This document shows positions 6,041 to 15,015 of a DNA stretch of 16,695 bases, piece by piece (the stretch's first letter is position 1; the number at the start of each line of letters is the position of its first letter). The notes under the pieces were generated by a model, which did no database searches, was not told the origin of the DNA, and saw only the letters and a list, made by a program, of their open reading frames with translations. The DNA comes from an uncultured Bacilli bacterium (GTDB lineage: Bacteria > Bacillota_I > Bacilli_A > RF39 > UBA660): positions 1 through 16,695 of the forward strand of contig CAKOMU010000022.1 in assembly GCA_934096755.1 (NCBI GenBank), in the 5' to 3' direction. The position numbers were made by a program, and so were the translations under genes.

Positions 6041-7779
6041 TTTTCCTCACTTCTTTCAAAAACTAATCCCATCATTAAATAATGATAATCTGCTACTTCT
6101 TCTAATGTCTTCTTTTCCGTTATTATTTCATAGTCTTTTAAATTATCAAAAACATTATACATAGCTCCTGGTAATATCGGCGATGAAATATATAACTTAT
6201 ATTTATCACTATCTAAATTTTCTTTTAATAATCTAAATTGATCGTTAGACCAAAATGTTAAATCATACGAATTTTTAACTACTGATTTTAAAGTAAAAGT
6301 ATTATTTACTAGTAAAATTATAAGCAAAAGTGGCAGTAACAACTTATTTTGTGGGGATTTTATTTTATCTAAATAAAGAATACTTACTAAAGGAATATAA
6401 TAAACTTGTGGTAAGTATCTAGCCCACCATGATTCACTTAAACCAAATATTAAGAGTATTGTTAAGAAAATTGGAATACTACACATATAAAATAATTGGC
6501 GATCATTTTTATAGATTTTAAATGATGAAATCAGTAAAATAATTAAGGAAATTATAAAAATGCCACCGAAAAGAACCCCATGCCCTGAAATTCTCGTATC
6601 AGCATTTTTAAGCACTTGTACTTCTTTTTCATCAAAGGTAAAAGGAATTTTATATTCTGCTTTTTGCTTATCATATTTTGATATATTATCTGCTCTAGAA
6701 AAAGATGAAATAACAAATTTTTCGATAGTACTTTTATTTTCAAAATAATCTGGTTGATTTTCAGTTATAATATCTACTTTGTTTTTACCAAATAATGGAT
6801 AAAAAGGTTGTCCATCATTTAAATAATTTTTAGGATAAACAGCTAACCCTATTATAAAAACACCAATTATAACCGCTACTGCAGAAGTTATAGAAAATTT
6901 AATAAAATACTTTTTATCAAGTTTTTGTTTTTTCAGTTTTACAATATAATAAATATAGTAACAAAGACAATATAAACCAGCATAAGCAAAAGATGTAAAT
7001 TTAATATTGATTAACATCAATAATGCTAAAAAGTAAATTAATAACCCAATAGTTTCCTCATCTTTATTTTCTTTATATTCCAAAATAAAGAAAGATAATA
7101 AAAGAATAGTTAAATAAATATATACCAAAAAATCAATATAATTGGTGAGAAATTGCGCACACACTACACTTGGAGTAACAGTGGCAATACCAAATAATAA
7201 AGGAAAGACTTGTTTTTTTAATTTTAAACTTAAATAGGCAAATACTAATAAAAATAAACTTGCAATAGATAAGGTGTTAATAGCTTTACCACTTTCAATA
7301 TTATCAGTTAGTTTATAGATACATGCTTGAAAAATATGAGACCCTCTAGCATAATGATTGATCCATAATTCGTTACGAGTATTTTCAATATATAGTGGAT
7401 TTTCTTCATTAGAATCAAAGTCTTCAGCATTTTCATATAAAGGATTCCAACCATTTTTTAATAGACCAATCGTTGATTTATGATACATATTGCCATCATT
7501 AGAATGATCTATAACATGACCATTTAAAAATATTGATACAATAATAATAAAAATGGGCATTATAATACTTATTATAATTGTTTTGACGTTTAGTATTTTG
7601 CTTTTCTTTAATAAAAATATTGTAACAATAATACTAATCAATAAAGAAATAAATACATATGTTTTATGGATACTTATTTTAAAAATAAACATAAATGTGG
7701 CAATAAAAATGGTGGCTACAATAAACATAATTATAAAAACACCGGATAAAAGTAAACTTTTCTTTGTATTTGCTTTCAT
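6037..7779 (-). CDS. Polytopic membrane protein, probable GT-C glycosyltransferase (paralogue 2)
   Basis: A 580-residue protein with about a dozen membrane segments and large outer loops. The first long loop carries D95-G-N-M-Y99-H100-K and then LLKNGWNPLYE (106-116), a layout like the acidic first loop of GT-C glycosyltransferases that use polyprenyl-phosphate sugars. Further conserved points are INHYARGSHIFQA (140-152), FYPLFG, and SESWWARYLPQVYY in the C-terminal half, all shared with the gene upstream. I cannot name the family. The start is the ATG at 7779: GGGGT lies five bases before it, and from there the N-terminus aligns with the paralogue; a TTG at 7803 also opens the frame but has less support. 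The gene follows its paralogue and overlaps the UbiA gene by four bases. Transfer of a lipid-linked pentose to the exported polymer is inferred from this position. Confidence 0.65.
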   Translation of the reverse strand: MKANTKKSLLLSGVFIIMFIVATIFIATFMFIFKISIHKTYVFISLLISIIVTIFLLKKSKILNVKTIIISIIMPIFIIIVSIFLNGHVIDHSNDGNMYHKSTIGLLKNGWNPLYENAEDFDSNEENPLYIENTRNELWINHYARGSHIFQACIYKLTDNIESGKAINTLSIASLFLLVFAYLSLKLKKQVFPLLFGIATVTPSVVCAQFLTNYIDFLVYIYLTILLLSFFILEYKENKDEETIGLLIYFLALLMLINIKFTSFAYAGLYCLCYYIYYIVKLKKQKLDKKYFIKFSITSAVAVIIGVFIIGLAVYPKNYLNDGQPFYPLFGKNKVDIITENQPDYFENKSTIEKFVISSFSRADNISKYDKQKAEYKIPFTFDEKEVQVLKNADTRISGHGVLFGGIFIISLIILLISSFKIYKNDRQLFYMCSIPIFLTILLIFGLSESWWARYLPQVYYIPLVSILYLDKIKSPQNKLLLPLLLIILLVNNTFTLKSVVKNSYDLTFWSNDQFRLLKENLDSDKYKLYISSPILPGAMYNVFDNLKDYEIITEKKTLEEVADYHYLMMGLVFERSEEK

Positions 7780-7783
7780 AGCT

Positions 7784-7788
7784 ACCCC
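7784..7788 (-). promoter_or_regulatory. Ribosome-binding site deciding the start at 7779
   Basis: GGGGT on the minus strand, with its GGGG core five bases before the ATG at 7779, lies just after the stop codon of the preceding gene (7792-7790). It supports the ATG over the in-frame TTG at 7803, which would add eight residues not matched in the paralogue. Confidence 0.6.
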
Positions 7789-7789
7789 A

Positions 7790-9529
7790 TTACTCACTTT
7801 CAATTTTATAGTACATTAAACCACTTAGTAAGTAATTATAATCACTTAAATTATCTTCATGAGGAATAATTTTATAATTATAATTTTCTAAATCATGATA
7901 TATGTCGTAATAAGCACCAATGTAAACTGTCGTGGCAATATCAATTGTTTTACCACTAGCTAGCTGTAACATGTTTTGATATTCAAAATTAGCATTATAA
8001 TTTAAATCGTAACTAAATTTCACAGATTCTTTAAAAGTAATAAAATTATTTAACAAAATAATAAATATTAATAAATAACTAGTTCTTTTGATAATAACAT
8101 TCTTATTTAAATAAAGGTACAATAGTGATATTAATACAAAATAATATGTTTCGGGAAAATATCTAGCCCACCATGATTCACTGAATAAAACAATTAATGA
8201 ACATGTCGTAGCTAATATAATCGTTGTCATGATAAATAATTCTTTGTTATTTTTATATGTATTGCGAGATAATAGCACTATTATTAATAAACTAATTATA
8301 AAGATTCCACTAAATAAAACCCCATTCCCAGACATTCTGGCATCAGTAGTTTTAATGTATTCATATTCATTTTGATGAATTGTAAAAGGAATTTTTAATG
8401 TGGCTTTCTTTCCACTAGCCTCATGAATATTTTCTACTTGCGAAAACATGGAAATAAAATATTTTTCAATCGAAGATTTATTAACAAAGTTTGCAGGTTG
8501 TTCTCTAGTTATGATATCAATTTTTCCTTCTCCAAATAAAGGATAAAAAGGATGACCATTGGTAATAGTATTTTTAGGATAAATAATACCAATTACTAAG
8601 ACACCTACAATGACACCAACTATAGATAAACCAGTAAAATGCTTAAGATATTGGCTATCTAATTTTTTCTTACGTACTCTTATTATGACATAAATATAAT
8701 AAACTAAACAAAAAATACCGGCATAAGCAAACGTAGTAAATTTAATATTTATAGTCATAAGTAGACATAGAAAATAAAGAATAAAACCTAAATGTTTATT
8801 TTGAGAATTCGGAAATTCTAACATAAACAAGGATATTAATAAAAGTGTTAAATAAATATAATTTAATAAATCTATATAAGTAGTCAAAAATTGAGCACTA
8901 ACTACTGAATAAGTTATAGCGCATATACCAAACAAAAATGGAAATACTAATTTATTAAATTTTAAAGCCATAAATGAAAATAAGATTAAAAATAAAATAA
9001 TTATTGATAAAGTATTAATGGATTTACCACATTCAATATTGTTAGTAAATGCATAAATATTTGCTTGATAAATATGAGATGCCATAGCATAGTGATTAAC
9101 CCAATTAACATTTTTAGTACCATCTATATAAACTTGATCCACATCACTAGCATTATCAAATTCTTCAGCCTTTTCATATATAGGGTTCCAACCATTTTTT
9201 AAAAGTCCAATCGTAGTTTTGTGATAAGTATTTCCGTCATAGGAAAAATCAATAATTTTACCATTTAGGAAAAAGGATATAAAGATTATTACAATAGGAA
9301 GAATAATACTTATTATCACGGAATAAAATTTATGAAGACTTAATAATTTTTCTTTTTTTAAAAGAAAAATGGTAGATACTATTGATAAAACAAGTGCTAC
9401 AAGAACATAATACTTAGATATACTGATTTTAAATATAAAGAAAAATGAAGATATAATTATATTGTATACTATAAAAAATAATAGAAAAAAACCAGATAAT
9501 AAGGTTGACTTTAATATATCAGTTTTCAT
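7790..9529 (-). CDS. Polytopic membrane protein, probable GT-C glycosyltransferase (paralogue 1)
   Basis: A 579-residue membrane protein closely resembling the next gene over its full length, so the two arose by tandem duplication. The N-terminus (LLSGFF then FFFIFKISISK) and about a dozen membrane segments are shared. The first outer loop has Y97-D98-G-N-T-Y102-H103-K and LLKNGWNPIYEKAEEFD (109-125), followed by VNHYAMASHIYQA. The C-terminal half keeps FYPLFGEGK and SESWWARYFPETYY. The loop acids and aromatics suggest a GT-C enzyme using a polyprenyl-phosphate donor on the outer face; there is no diagnostic motif that names the sugar. The ATG at 9529 lies inside the end of wecB (11-base overlap), indicating coupling. 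The two copies may add the same sugar at different positions or act as a pair. A polymerase or acyltransferase role is a less likely alternative. Confidence 0.65.
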   Translation of the reverse strand: MKTDILKSTLLSGFFLLFFIVYNIIISSFFFIFKISISKYYVLVALVLSIVSTIFLLKKEKLLSLHKFYSVIISIILPIVIIFISFFLNGKIIDFSYDGNTYHKTTIGLLKNGWNPIYEKAEEFDNASDVDQVYIDGTKNVNWVNHYAMASHIYQANIYAFTNNIECGKSINTLSIIILFLILFSFMALKFNKLVFPFLFGICAITYSVVSAQFLTTYIDLLNYIYLTLLLISLFMLEFPNSQNKHLGFILYFLCLLMTINIKFTTFAYAGIFCLVYYIYVIIRVRKKKLDSQYLKHFTGLSIVGVIVGVLVIGIIYPKNTITNGHPFYPLFGEGKIDIITREQPANFVNKSSIEKYFISMFSQVENIHEASGKKATLKIPFTIHQNEYEYIKTTDARMSGNGVLFSGIFIISLLIIVLLSRNTYKNNKELFIMTTIILATTCSLIVLFSESWWARYFPETYYFVLISLLYLYLNKNVIIKRTSYLLIFIILLNNFITFKESVKFSYDLNYNANFEYQNMLQLASGKTIDIATTVYIGAYYDIYHDLENYNYKIIPHEDNLSDYNYLLSGLMYYKIESE

Positions 9530-10637
9530 TTTTAAAGTAGTCCACTATAGCATCTACAATATATTTGCTAGCATGTCCATCTCCATATGGATTAGATGCC
9601 TTACTCATTTTTTCATATTCTTCATTATCAGTTAATAATTTTTTTGTTTCGTTATATATAATTTCTTCATCAGTACCCACTAATTTTAATGTTCCAGCCT
9701 TAATTCCTTCAGGTCTTTCTGTAGTATCTCTTAATACTAATACAGGTTTTCCAAGACTTGGAGCTTCTTCTTGAATTCCTCCACTATCTGTTAAAATAAT
9801 ATAAGATTTATTTTGAAAATTGTGAAAATCAAATACTTCTAAGGGCTCAATCAATTTTATACGATCAGTATCATGAAATACTTCATTAGCAACTTCTCTA
9901 ACACGTGGATTCATATGAATTGGATATATTACTTTTATATCACTAAATTCATCAACAATTCTTTTAATTGCCTTAAATATATGTCGCATTGGTTCTCCTA
10001 AATTTTCTCTTCTGTGAGCTGTAAGCAAAATCATTCTTTCATTAGGTTTAACCCATTCAAGCTCAGGATGTGTATAATTTTCATCAACAGTCGTTGACAT
10101 TGCATCAATTGCTGTATTACCCGTAATATATATTTTACTTTCATCTATGTTTTCTTTTAATAAGTTTGCTTTACTTATTTCAGTTGGAGCAAAATACATA
10201 TCAGTCATTCTATCAACAAATTGACGATTCATCTCTTCTGGAAATGGTGAATATTTATCATTAGTTCTAAGACCTGCTTCAACGTGACCTATGGCAACTT
10301 GATTATAAAAAGCTGCTAGTGCACCAGCAAAAGTTGTCGTAGTATCTCCATGTACTAGAACAATATCAGGTTTAGTTTCTTTAATTACTTCTTCTAAACC
10401 ATTTAAAGCTCTTGTCGTTACATCTGCTAATGTTTGACCTTGTTTCATAATATCTAAATCATAATCTGGTTTAATTTGAAACGTATCAAGTACTTGATCT
10501 AACATTTCTCGATGTTGTGCAGTTACACATACTATACTTTCTATTTCTTCTCTTTTTTCTAATTCTTTTACTAGTGGAGCCATTTTTATAGCTTCCGGTC
10601 TAGTTCCAAAAATACTCATTACTTTAATTTTTGTCAT
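9519..10637 (-). CDS. wecB: UDP-N-acetylglucosamine 2-epimerase (non-hydrolysing)
   Basis: Reversible conversion of UDP-GlcNAc to UDP-ManNAc in the cytosol, the donor for ManNAc in wall teichoic acid linkage units and capsules (called MnaA in many Gram-positives). The 372 residues are the usual length and every family motif is present: GTRPEAIKMAP (11-21), HGDTTTTFAGA with D98, GHVEAGLRT with E120, PFPEEMNR (131-138), TAHRREN with H208, and LTDSGGIQEEAPSLGKPVL with E290. These cover the catalytic acids, the His and the UDP-binding and regulatory-site residues. The ATG at 10637 overlaps the end of the upstream GT4 gene by 14 bases and follows AAGGA at about ten bases. It is the only nucleotide-sugar enzyme in the window, so ManNAc or a derivative is probably part of the polymer or its linker. 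Confidence 0.95.
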   Translation of the reverse strand: MTKIKVMSIFGTRPEAIKMAPLVKELEKREEIESIVCVTAQHREMLDQVLDTFQIKPDYDLDIMKQGQTLADVTTRALNGLEEVIKETKPDIVLVHGDTTTTFAGALAAFYNQVAIGHVEAGLRTNDKYSPFPEEMNRQFVDRMTDMYFAPTEISKANLLKENIDESKIYITGNTAIDAMSTTVDENYTHPELEWVKPNERMILLTAHRRENLGEPMRHIFKAIKRIVDEFSDIKVIYPIHMNPRVREVANEVFHDTDRIKLIEPLEVFDFHNFQNKSYIILTDSGGIQEEAPSLGKPVLVLRDTTERPEGIKAGTLKLVGTDEEIIYNETKKLLTDNEEYEKMSKASNPYGDGHASKYIVDAIVDYFKNEN

Positions 10638-11910
10638 CTTTTATAATTCCTTTCAATTCTAATAATCTGTTAGTAAGCAAATCATATAATTCATAAGTGA
10701 GATTTGCCTCAGCAAATAAATTGCTTGTTTCTTTTGTTAAAGTATACTTACCAATATAGGTATAAATTAAGTCATATACTAGTCTTTCTTTTTGAAAACT
10801 ACACATATTAATTGATGGATTTTCACTTAATTTTTTAATTTCCAAATATAAATTGCAAATGTTTTGCATAAATGTACTGTCACTGGATTTAATTGTTTCT
10901 AGATATAAAGCTACAATTTTTTGACTTGAATAACTTGAGCGAACCTCATTAGTAATTGTAGCAATTTCTTCTTCATTTGGCATAATATAATTTTGCATTG
11001 ATAGATGTATATTGTTAAAGTTATTTGTTTTAATTAAATCAAAGATTTTTTGATTAACAAAGCCATTGATTTTATTATATCCAATCAGGATTGTAGGATA
11101 TCCCATGGCCATTGCTTCAATTAAAACTCTATCAGTTCCTATCACTCCACGGTAGTGATTATTTAAAGTGTGATATATATCTTTACAATATCCTTTTAAA
11201 ACTACTTTATCATGTAAATGAGCTTCATCAATAAAAATTTGCAAATTTTCTAGTTCGGTACCGCTGCCATAAATGTCTAGTTCATCAATTTCAAATTTGT
11301 CTAAATCATTTATTAGCATTTTAATATCACCTGTTTTATCTTCATCTAATCTAGATATCAAAGCCCATTTATGATTTTGACATACGTTTGCTATTTTAAA
11401 CGCATTTAAATCAATTGGATTTGGTAAAAAACTCACTTTATTAGAAGATAAATTATTAATACAATTTATACCATCTTGGCTAACAGCAAAAGTACTCGCT
11501 ATAGCCCCACATTCAAAGGCATATTGAAAAATAGCTGTGCTCGATACCGTTTTTAAAAAATTAAAACTGCTAATTCCATGAAATGAATAAAATAGCTTAG
11601 TATGAGTCATTTGACTAGCAAATAAAGCTGAAAAAAATGAATAGTACGGATGTACATGAATCACATCTATTTTCTCACTTTCGATAACGTTAATCAATTT
11701 TTCCACGTCTTCACAAATTTCTTTAATCGTATCAATAGAAGAAAAATGAAAGCCAGTATAAATTGTACTGTTAGGCAGTTCAATTTCTTTTGTATATTTC
11801 CCAAAAGCAAAAACCATTTCTGTATCCTTGGGTAAATTTTCAGCAATTGTCTTTATTTGAGTTTCTAAACCACCATTACAAAAATGTTCACATACAACTA
11901 GTATTTTCAT
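10624..11910 (-). CDS. GT4-family glycosyltransferase
   Basis: A 428-residue GT-B fold glycosyltransferase, cytosolic and probably membrane-associated. The N-terminal acceptor domain opens MKILVVCEHFCNGGLETQ with the GG loop (13-14) and contains DVIHVHPYYS (82-91). The C-terminal nucleotide-sugar domain has WALISRLDEDKTGD (182-195), DIYGSGTELENLQ (212-224) and GTDRVLIEAMAMGYPT (258-273). The second Glu of the EX7E motif is E265; the position eight residues earlier is Ile257, so the first Glu is missing, a variant also seen in GT4 members with a (G)xxRVxxEAMAxG pattern. Residues from about 310 onward extend beyond the usual domain and are mostly helical. The ATG at 11910 follows AAGGA by nine bases. 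It is one of four GT4-type genes in a row building the polymer; its sugar cannot be read from sequence. Confidence 0.82.
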   Translation of the reverse strand: MKILVVCEHFCNGGLETQIKTIAENLPKDTEMVFAFGKYTKEIELPNSTIYTGFHFSSIDTIKEICEDVEKLINVIESEKIDVIHVHPYYSFFSALFASQMTHTKLFYSFHGISSFNFLKTVSSTAIFQYAFECGAIASTFAVSQDGINCINNLSSNKVSFLPNPIDLNAFKIANVCQNHKWALISRLDEDKTGDIKMLINDLDKFEIDELDIYGSGTELENLQIFIDEAHLHDKVVLKGYCKDIYHTLNNHYRGVIGTDRVLIEAMAMGYPTILIGYNKINGFVNQKIFDLIKTNNFNNIHLSMQNYIMPNEEEIATITNEVRSSYSSQKIVALYLETIKSSDSTFMQNICNLYLEIKKLSENPSINMCSFQKERLVYDLIYTYIGKYTLTKETSNLFAEANLTYELYDLLTNRLLELKGIIKDDKN

Positions 11911-11925
11911 ATTATCATATCCTTT

Positions 11926-13782
11926 TTAAATAATTTCTATTGGTTCACTTCTATTAATTGCTTTTTTATATGTTTTTTCTTTGTATACTTTCTTCGCTTT
12001 ACTTACAACTTCTTCATCTGTTGCAACCACTTGTAATAAACCATAAGATATATCATCATTTTCGCTAAGTTCATCTACTCTTAAATAAATAAGGTTGCCT
12101 TTAATCAATTCTTCTTTAATTACTTTTATAGTATTTTTCGCTAAATGATTTATATCATTACAATATATTTCGATTAATTCATTATTGTGACTTTTTTCTT
12201 TAATTTTAAATGTTCTTATTTCTTGTTGCCACTTATTTTGCCAAGTTTTTTTGTTAAATGCTTTTGCAGACTCAATGCCTCTTTGTCTAATTTCATTTTG
12301 AGCTTCAAAATTATCTAAAACATTCAATAAAGTTTCTTTTAATGATTCTGCTGATGGTTCAATTAAATAACCATTAAAACCATTAATTACTAAGTCTGTA
12401 AGTCCCCCAATTCTTGTAGCAATTACTAAGTTACCACTAGATAATGCTTCTAAACAAGAAAGTGACGTTCCTTCGCTATATTGTGTAGGTATTAGACTAA
12501 TATCACTGTTTTTGTAAACTTCTTTCATTTCTTCGGGAGCTTTACTATAACATTTAATCCTATCAGGAAATTTCTTTATTTTTTTATCTATATTTTTTAC
12601 ATCTTCGCTAAAGCCTTTACCAACAAAATGAAACTCCACATTTTTATATTTATTTAAAATTTCATCAACAATATCTAAAACTATATACAAACCTCTAGGT
12701 TCATATAATCGCCGAGGATAAGTAATAATAATTCTATCTTGTTTTTTTAAATAATTAGGTCGTGGCGTAAATTCATTATTATCAACATAATTGGGAATGA
12801 CATGAAACTTACGATTTCCTAAATCATAGTCAATGGTTTGAAACCAATTAGGTGTATTAGTATCAACAGAAATTAATTTATTACAAAAGTTGGCTCCATC
12901 TAAATATATTTTTTTGTTTTCCCAAAACACGTCTTTACCATATGAATAATGGTTAGTTTTATTATCCCAACTAATTCCATGACTTATACCTATTGATGGT
13001 CCTATGTGATTAGGATAACATTCTTGAAAAGCAGAATAAATATGTAACTTGGTATTATTAAATGTATGATAAATATAGTTTTTAGTCTGTTTGTCAATAA
13101 AACCATAACTATAATCAATTTGTGTATCTTCACTGTGTAAACCTATAACATTTATATTATTATATTTTCTAAAAAAGGCTTTTTCACCACGTTGATAAAT
13201 ATTTAAATTTAAGTGCATCTTGTTACAAACTTCATATAAATCTAACAAGTATCTTTCCGCTCCACCAGAATAATAATTTGTTCCCTGATAATTAAAGAAG
13301 GTTGATGTTTTTACACTTATATTATTATTTTGATTATAGTTTGCAAAAATTTTAAGATTCTTTATATCGTTATCTAAATTATTAATTTCACTGATGAAAT
13401 TAGTATCATAATTGATATTAAAACAATTAGGAAATGTACATTTTTGATGTTTATATAAGTAAATAAAAGATCTTAATTTAAACACATTATTAAAGGTATA
13501 ATCATTAATACTTTGAGCAAATTCATATTGTACTTCATCATTATTTCTTACAAATAATTCAAATTTAATATTACTTTTATTTAATTGTTCTAATATATCT
13601 TCAAGATTTTTAGCTGATTCTAATACTATATCTATCTTGCCTACAGAAAATTGAATATTACTTAAAAGTTCTACTGGTGAGTATATTATATTACTGCCTT
13701 TTAGTTTTCTAACTAAAGATATTGGACCTTCACTAGCTAAAGTTTTAAGTCCTTTTTGAATATTTTTTTTAGTAACTTTCAT
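11926..13782 (-). CDS. Long GT4-family glycosyltransferase with extra terminal regions
   Basis: A 618-residue protein whose central part (about 165-510) is a GT4 glycosyltransferase: SGGAERYLLDLY (172-183), an acceptor-domain SHGIS (267-271), the C-terminal domain opening ITYPRRLYEPRG (353-364), FHFVGKGFS (385-392), and a full EX7E motif E437-G-T-S-L-S-C-L-E445 followed by LSSGNLVIATRIGG (447-460). About 165 residues before it and 100 after it are not part of the core fold. The N-terminal piece includes GLKTLASEGPISLVRKLK (11-28), a linker type seen before glycosyltransferase domains in surface polysaccharide enzymes; the rest is unrecognised. An AGGAGG site (13788-13793) overlaps the stop of the preceding gene and lies five bases before the ATG, the best ribosome-binding site in the window. 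Donor and acceptor are unknown. Confidence 0.82.
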   Translation of the reverse strand: MKVTKKNIQKGLKTLASEGPISLVRKLKGSNIIYSPVELLSNIQFSVGKIDIVLESAKNLEDILEQLNKSNIKFELFVRNNDEVQYEFAQSINDYTFNNVFKLRSFIYLYKHQKCTFPNCFNINYDTNFISEINNLDNDIKNLKIFANYNQNNNISVKTSTFFNYQGTNYYSGGAERYLLDLYEVCNKMHLNLNIYQRGEKAFFRKYNNINVIGLHSEDTQIDYSYGFIDKQTKNYIYHTFNNTKLHIYSAFQECYPNHIGPSIGISHGISWDNKTNHYSYGKDVFWENKKIYLDGANFCNKLISVDTNTPNWFQTIDYDLGNRKFHVIPNYVDNNEFTPRPNYLKKQDRIIITYPRRLYEPRGLYIVLDIVDEILNKYKNVEFHFVGKGFSEDVKNIDKKIKKFPDRIKCYSKAPEEMKEVYKNSDISLIPTQYSEGTSLSCLEALSSGNLVIATRIGGLTDLVINGFNGYLIEPSAESLKETLLNVLDNFEAQNEIRQRGIESAKAFNKKTWQNKWQQEIRTFKIKEKSHNNELIEIYCNDINHLAKNTIKVIKEELIKGNLIYLRVDELSENDDISYGLLQVVATDEEVVSKAKKVYKEKTYKKAINRSEPIEII

Positions 13783-13787
13783 CTTTA

Positions 13788-13793
13788 CCTCCT
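13788..13793 (-). promoter_or_regulatory. Consensus Shine-Dalgarno overlapping the upstream stop
   Basis: AGGAGG on the minus strand, five bases before the ATG at 13782. Its first two bases are the last two of the TAG stop (13794-13792) of the 407-residue gene, so ribosomes finishing that gene are placed to start the next one. Confidence 0.75.
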
Positions 13794-15015
13794 ATAATTT
13801 AATGTAATCAATATATTCTTTGGCCATTCTATCAGTGCTCAAAAATTGGTAATCCTTGATATTAAAAGTTTTTTGATATTGTTCTAAATCTTTAACCATA
13901 GCTAGTATTTTTTCGGCATATAGATTTGTAGAATTATCTTGTGTTTTATTACTCATTGCATTGGCCATTTTAGGAGTAATTTTAGTAATATCTGTATATG
14001 GTGGTGTAATACTTTCAATACGACTACTATTAGGGAAAGTTTTACTAATCATAAAATCTGTCATAATGACTGGTTTACCTTTCAGTAAAGCTTCCATAAC
14101 TGTTAAGGGAACACCAGCTTCGTGAATCGAAGGTTGCAAATATATATCACAATTTTGGGCAATAAAATTCCCAATTTCAGCTTGTGGTATATAATCAAGA
14201 ACTATAATATTGTTTTTAGCTTTAGATGTAGAAACCTTTTTTTTGAAATTTTTAAATAATTTTTCATCTAGAATTGGTCCGGCTGTAATAAATTTAATAT
14301 TTTTATTAGTTTTGATTACTTCTTCTGCTATTCCAATGATAGCCATTTGGTGCTTACCGGCAGTATAACCACCAATAGTTAAACAGACAATATCCTTGTC
14401 TTTAAGTTTTAATGATTTACGCGTAATAGAACTTGTTTCTCCTTGATTTAAATTATTAAAATCAATGCCATTTAAAATAACTTTAATATTATTATAACCA
14501 GTCTTTTTAATAAAATAATCTTTACACCAAGCAGAAACAGCAATAATACCGTCAGTAAAATTTAATTTTCTTTTTAATGAACGCCATTCTCCATCAGTGT
14601 ACCATAAATACGTATTATGAATAACATAATAGGTTTTGAAGCCTAATATTTTCATTAAAATCATATGAAAAGTAGTAAAATGAAATATTAAAGTGCCAAT
14701 GTTATTTTTAGCACAAAATTTTAGCATTTCCACACCATCATAGTAGACGATTCTAATGTCTTTTGGGGTGTAAATTTGCTCAAACATTGGCCCTGTAGTA
14801 TTACTAATACATATAACTGTAGATATATCCCCATTATTTTTAAATGCTTTATAAACATTCGCTGCGACTTGTTCTAAGCCTCCACTTTTAAAGGTTTCAA
14901 CTACTTGAGCAACGCCTTTTTTTTGTCCCCTAAACTTAATACGGTAATAAAGAAGATAAAATAGAGCTCCAATAAATCTTATCACTTGTTTAATCTTACG
15001 TAATATTTTTTTCAT
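13792..15015 (-). CDS. GT4-family glycosyltransferase with N-terminal membrane anchor
   Basis: A 407-residue GT-B glycosyltransferase. A basic N-terminus (KKILRKIKQ) is followed by a hydrophobic stretch at about 12-25 (IRFIGALFYLLYY) that probably holds it to the membrane. Then come AQVVETFKSGGLEQVAANVY (36-55, GG loop), VIHNTYLWYT (131-140), AVSAWCKDYF (159-168), LNGID (181-185), the donor domain LTIGGYTAGKHQ (212-223) and SIHEAGVPLTVMEALLKGKPVI (296-317). In the last block E308 is the second EX7E Glu, while the first Glu appears one residue further away (E299), with Ala at the expected place. The ATG shares its A with the TAA stop of the upstream gene and follows AGGGGG at eight bases, so the two are translationally coupled. 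Sugar specificity is unknown. Confidence 0.83.
   Translation of the reverse strand: MKKILRKIKQVIRFIGALFYLLYYRIKFRGQKKGVAQVVETFKSGGLEQVAANVYKAFKNNGDISTVICISNTTGPMFEQIYTPKDIRIVYYDGVEMLKFCAKNNIGTLIFHFTTFHMILMKILGFKTYYVIHNTYLWYTDGEWRSLKRKLNFTDGIIAVSAWCKDYFIKKTGYNNIKVILNGIDFNNLNQGETSSITRKSLKLKDKDIVCLTIGGYTAGKHQMAIIGIAEEVIKTNKNIKFITAGPILDEKLFKNFKKKVSTSKAKNNIIVLDYIPQAEIGNFIAQNCDIYLQPSIHEAGVPLTVMEALLKGKPVIMTDFMISKTFPNSSRIESITPPYTDITKITPKMANAMSNKTQDNSTNLYAEKILAMVKDLEQYQKTFNIKDYQFLSTDRMAKEYIDYIKL

Noticed and set aside
6552..6748. Open frames on both strands inside the 580-residue membrane protein gene
   Set aside because: They lie wholly within a well-supported coding region conserved with its paralogue, carry no recognisable domain and have no own ribosome-binding site.
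7553..7819. Plus-strand open frame of 88 codons with hydrophobic translation
   Set aside because: It is the antisense of membrane-helix codons in the minus-strand gene; hydrophobic antisense frames are expected there because of A/T-rich Ile, Phe and Leu codons.
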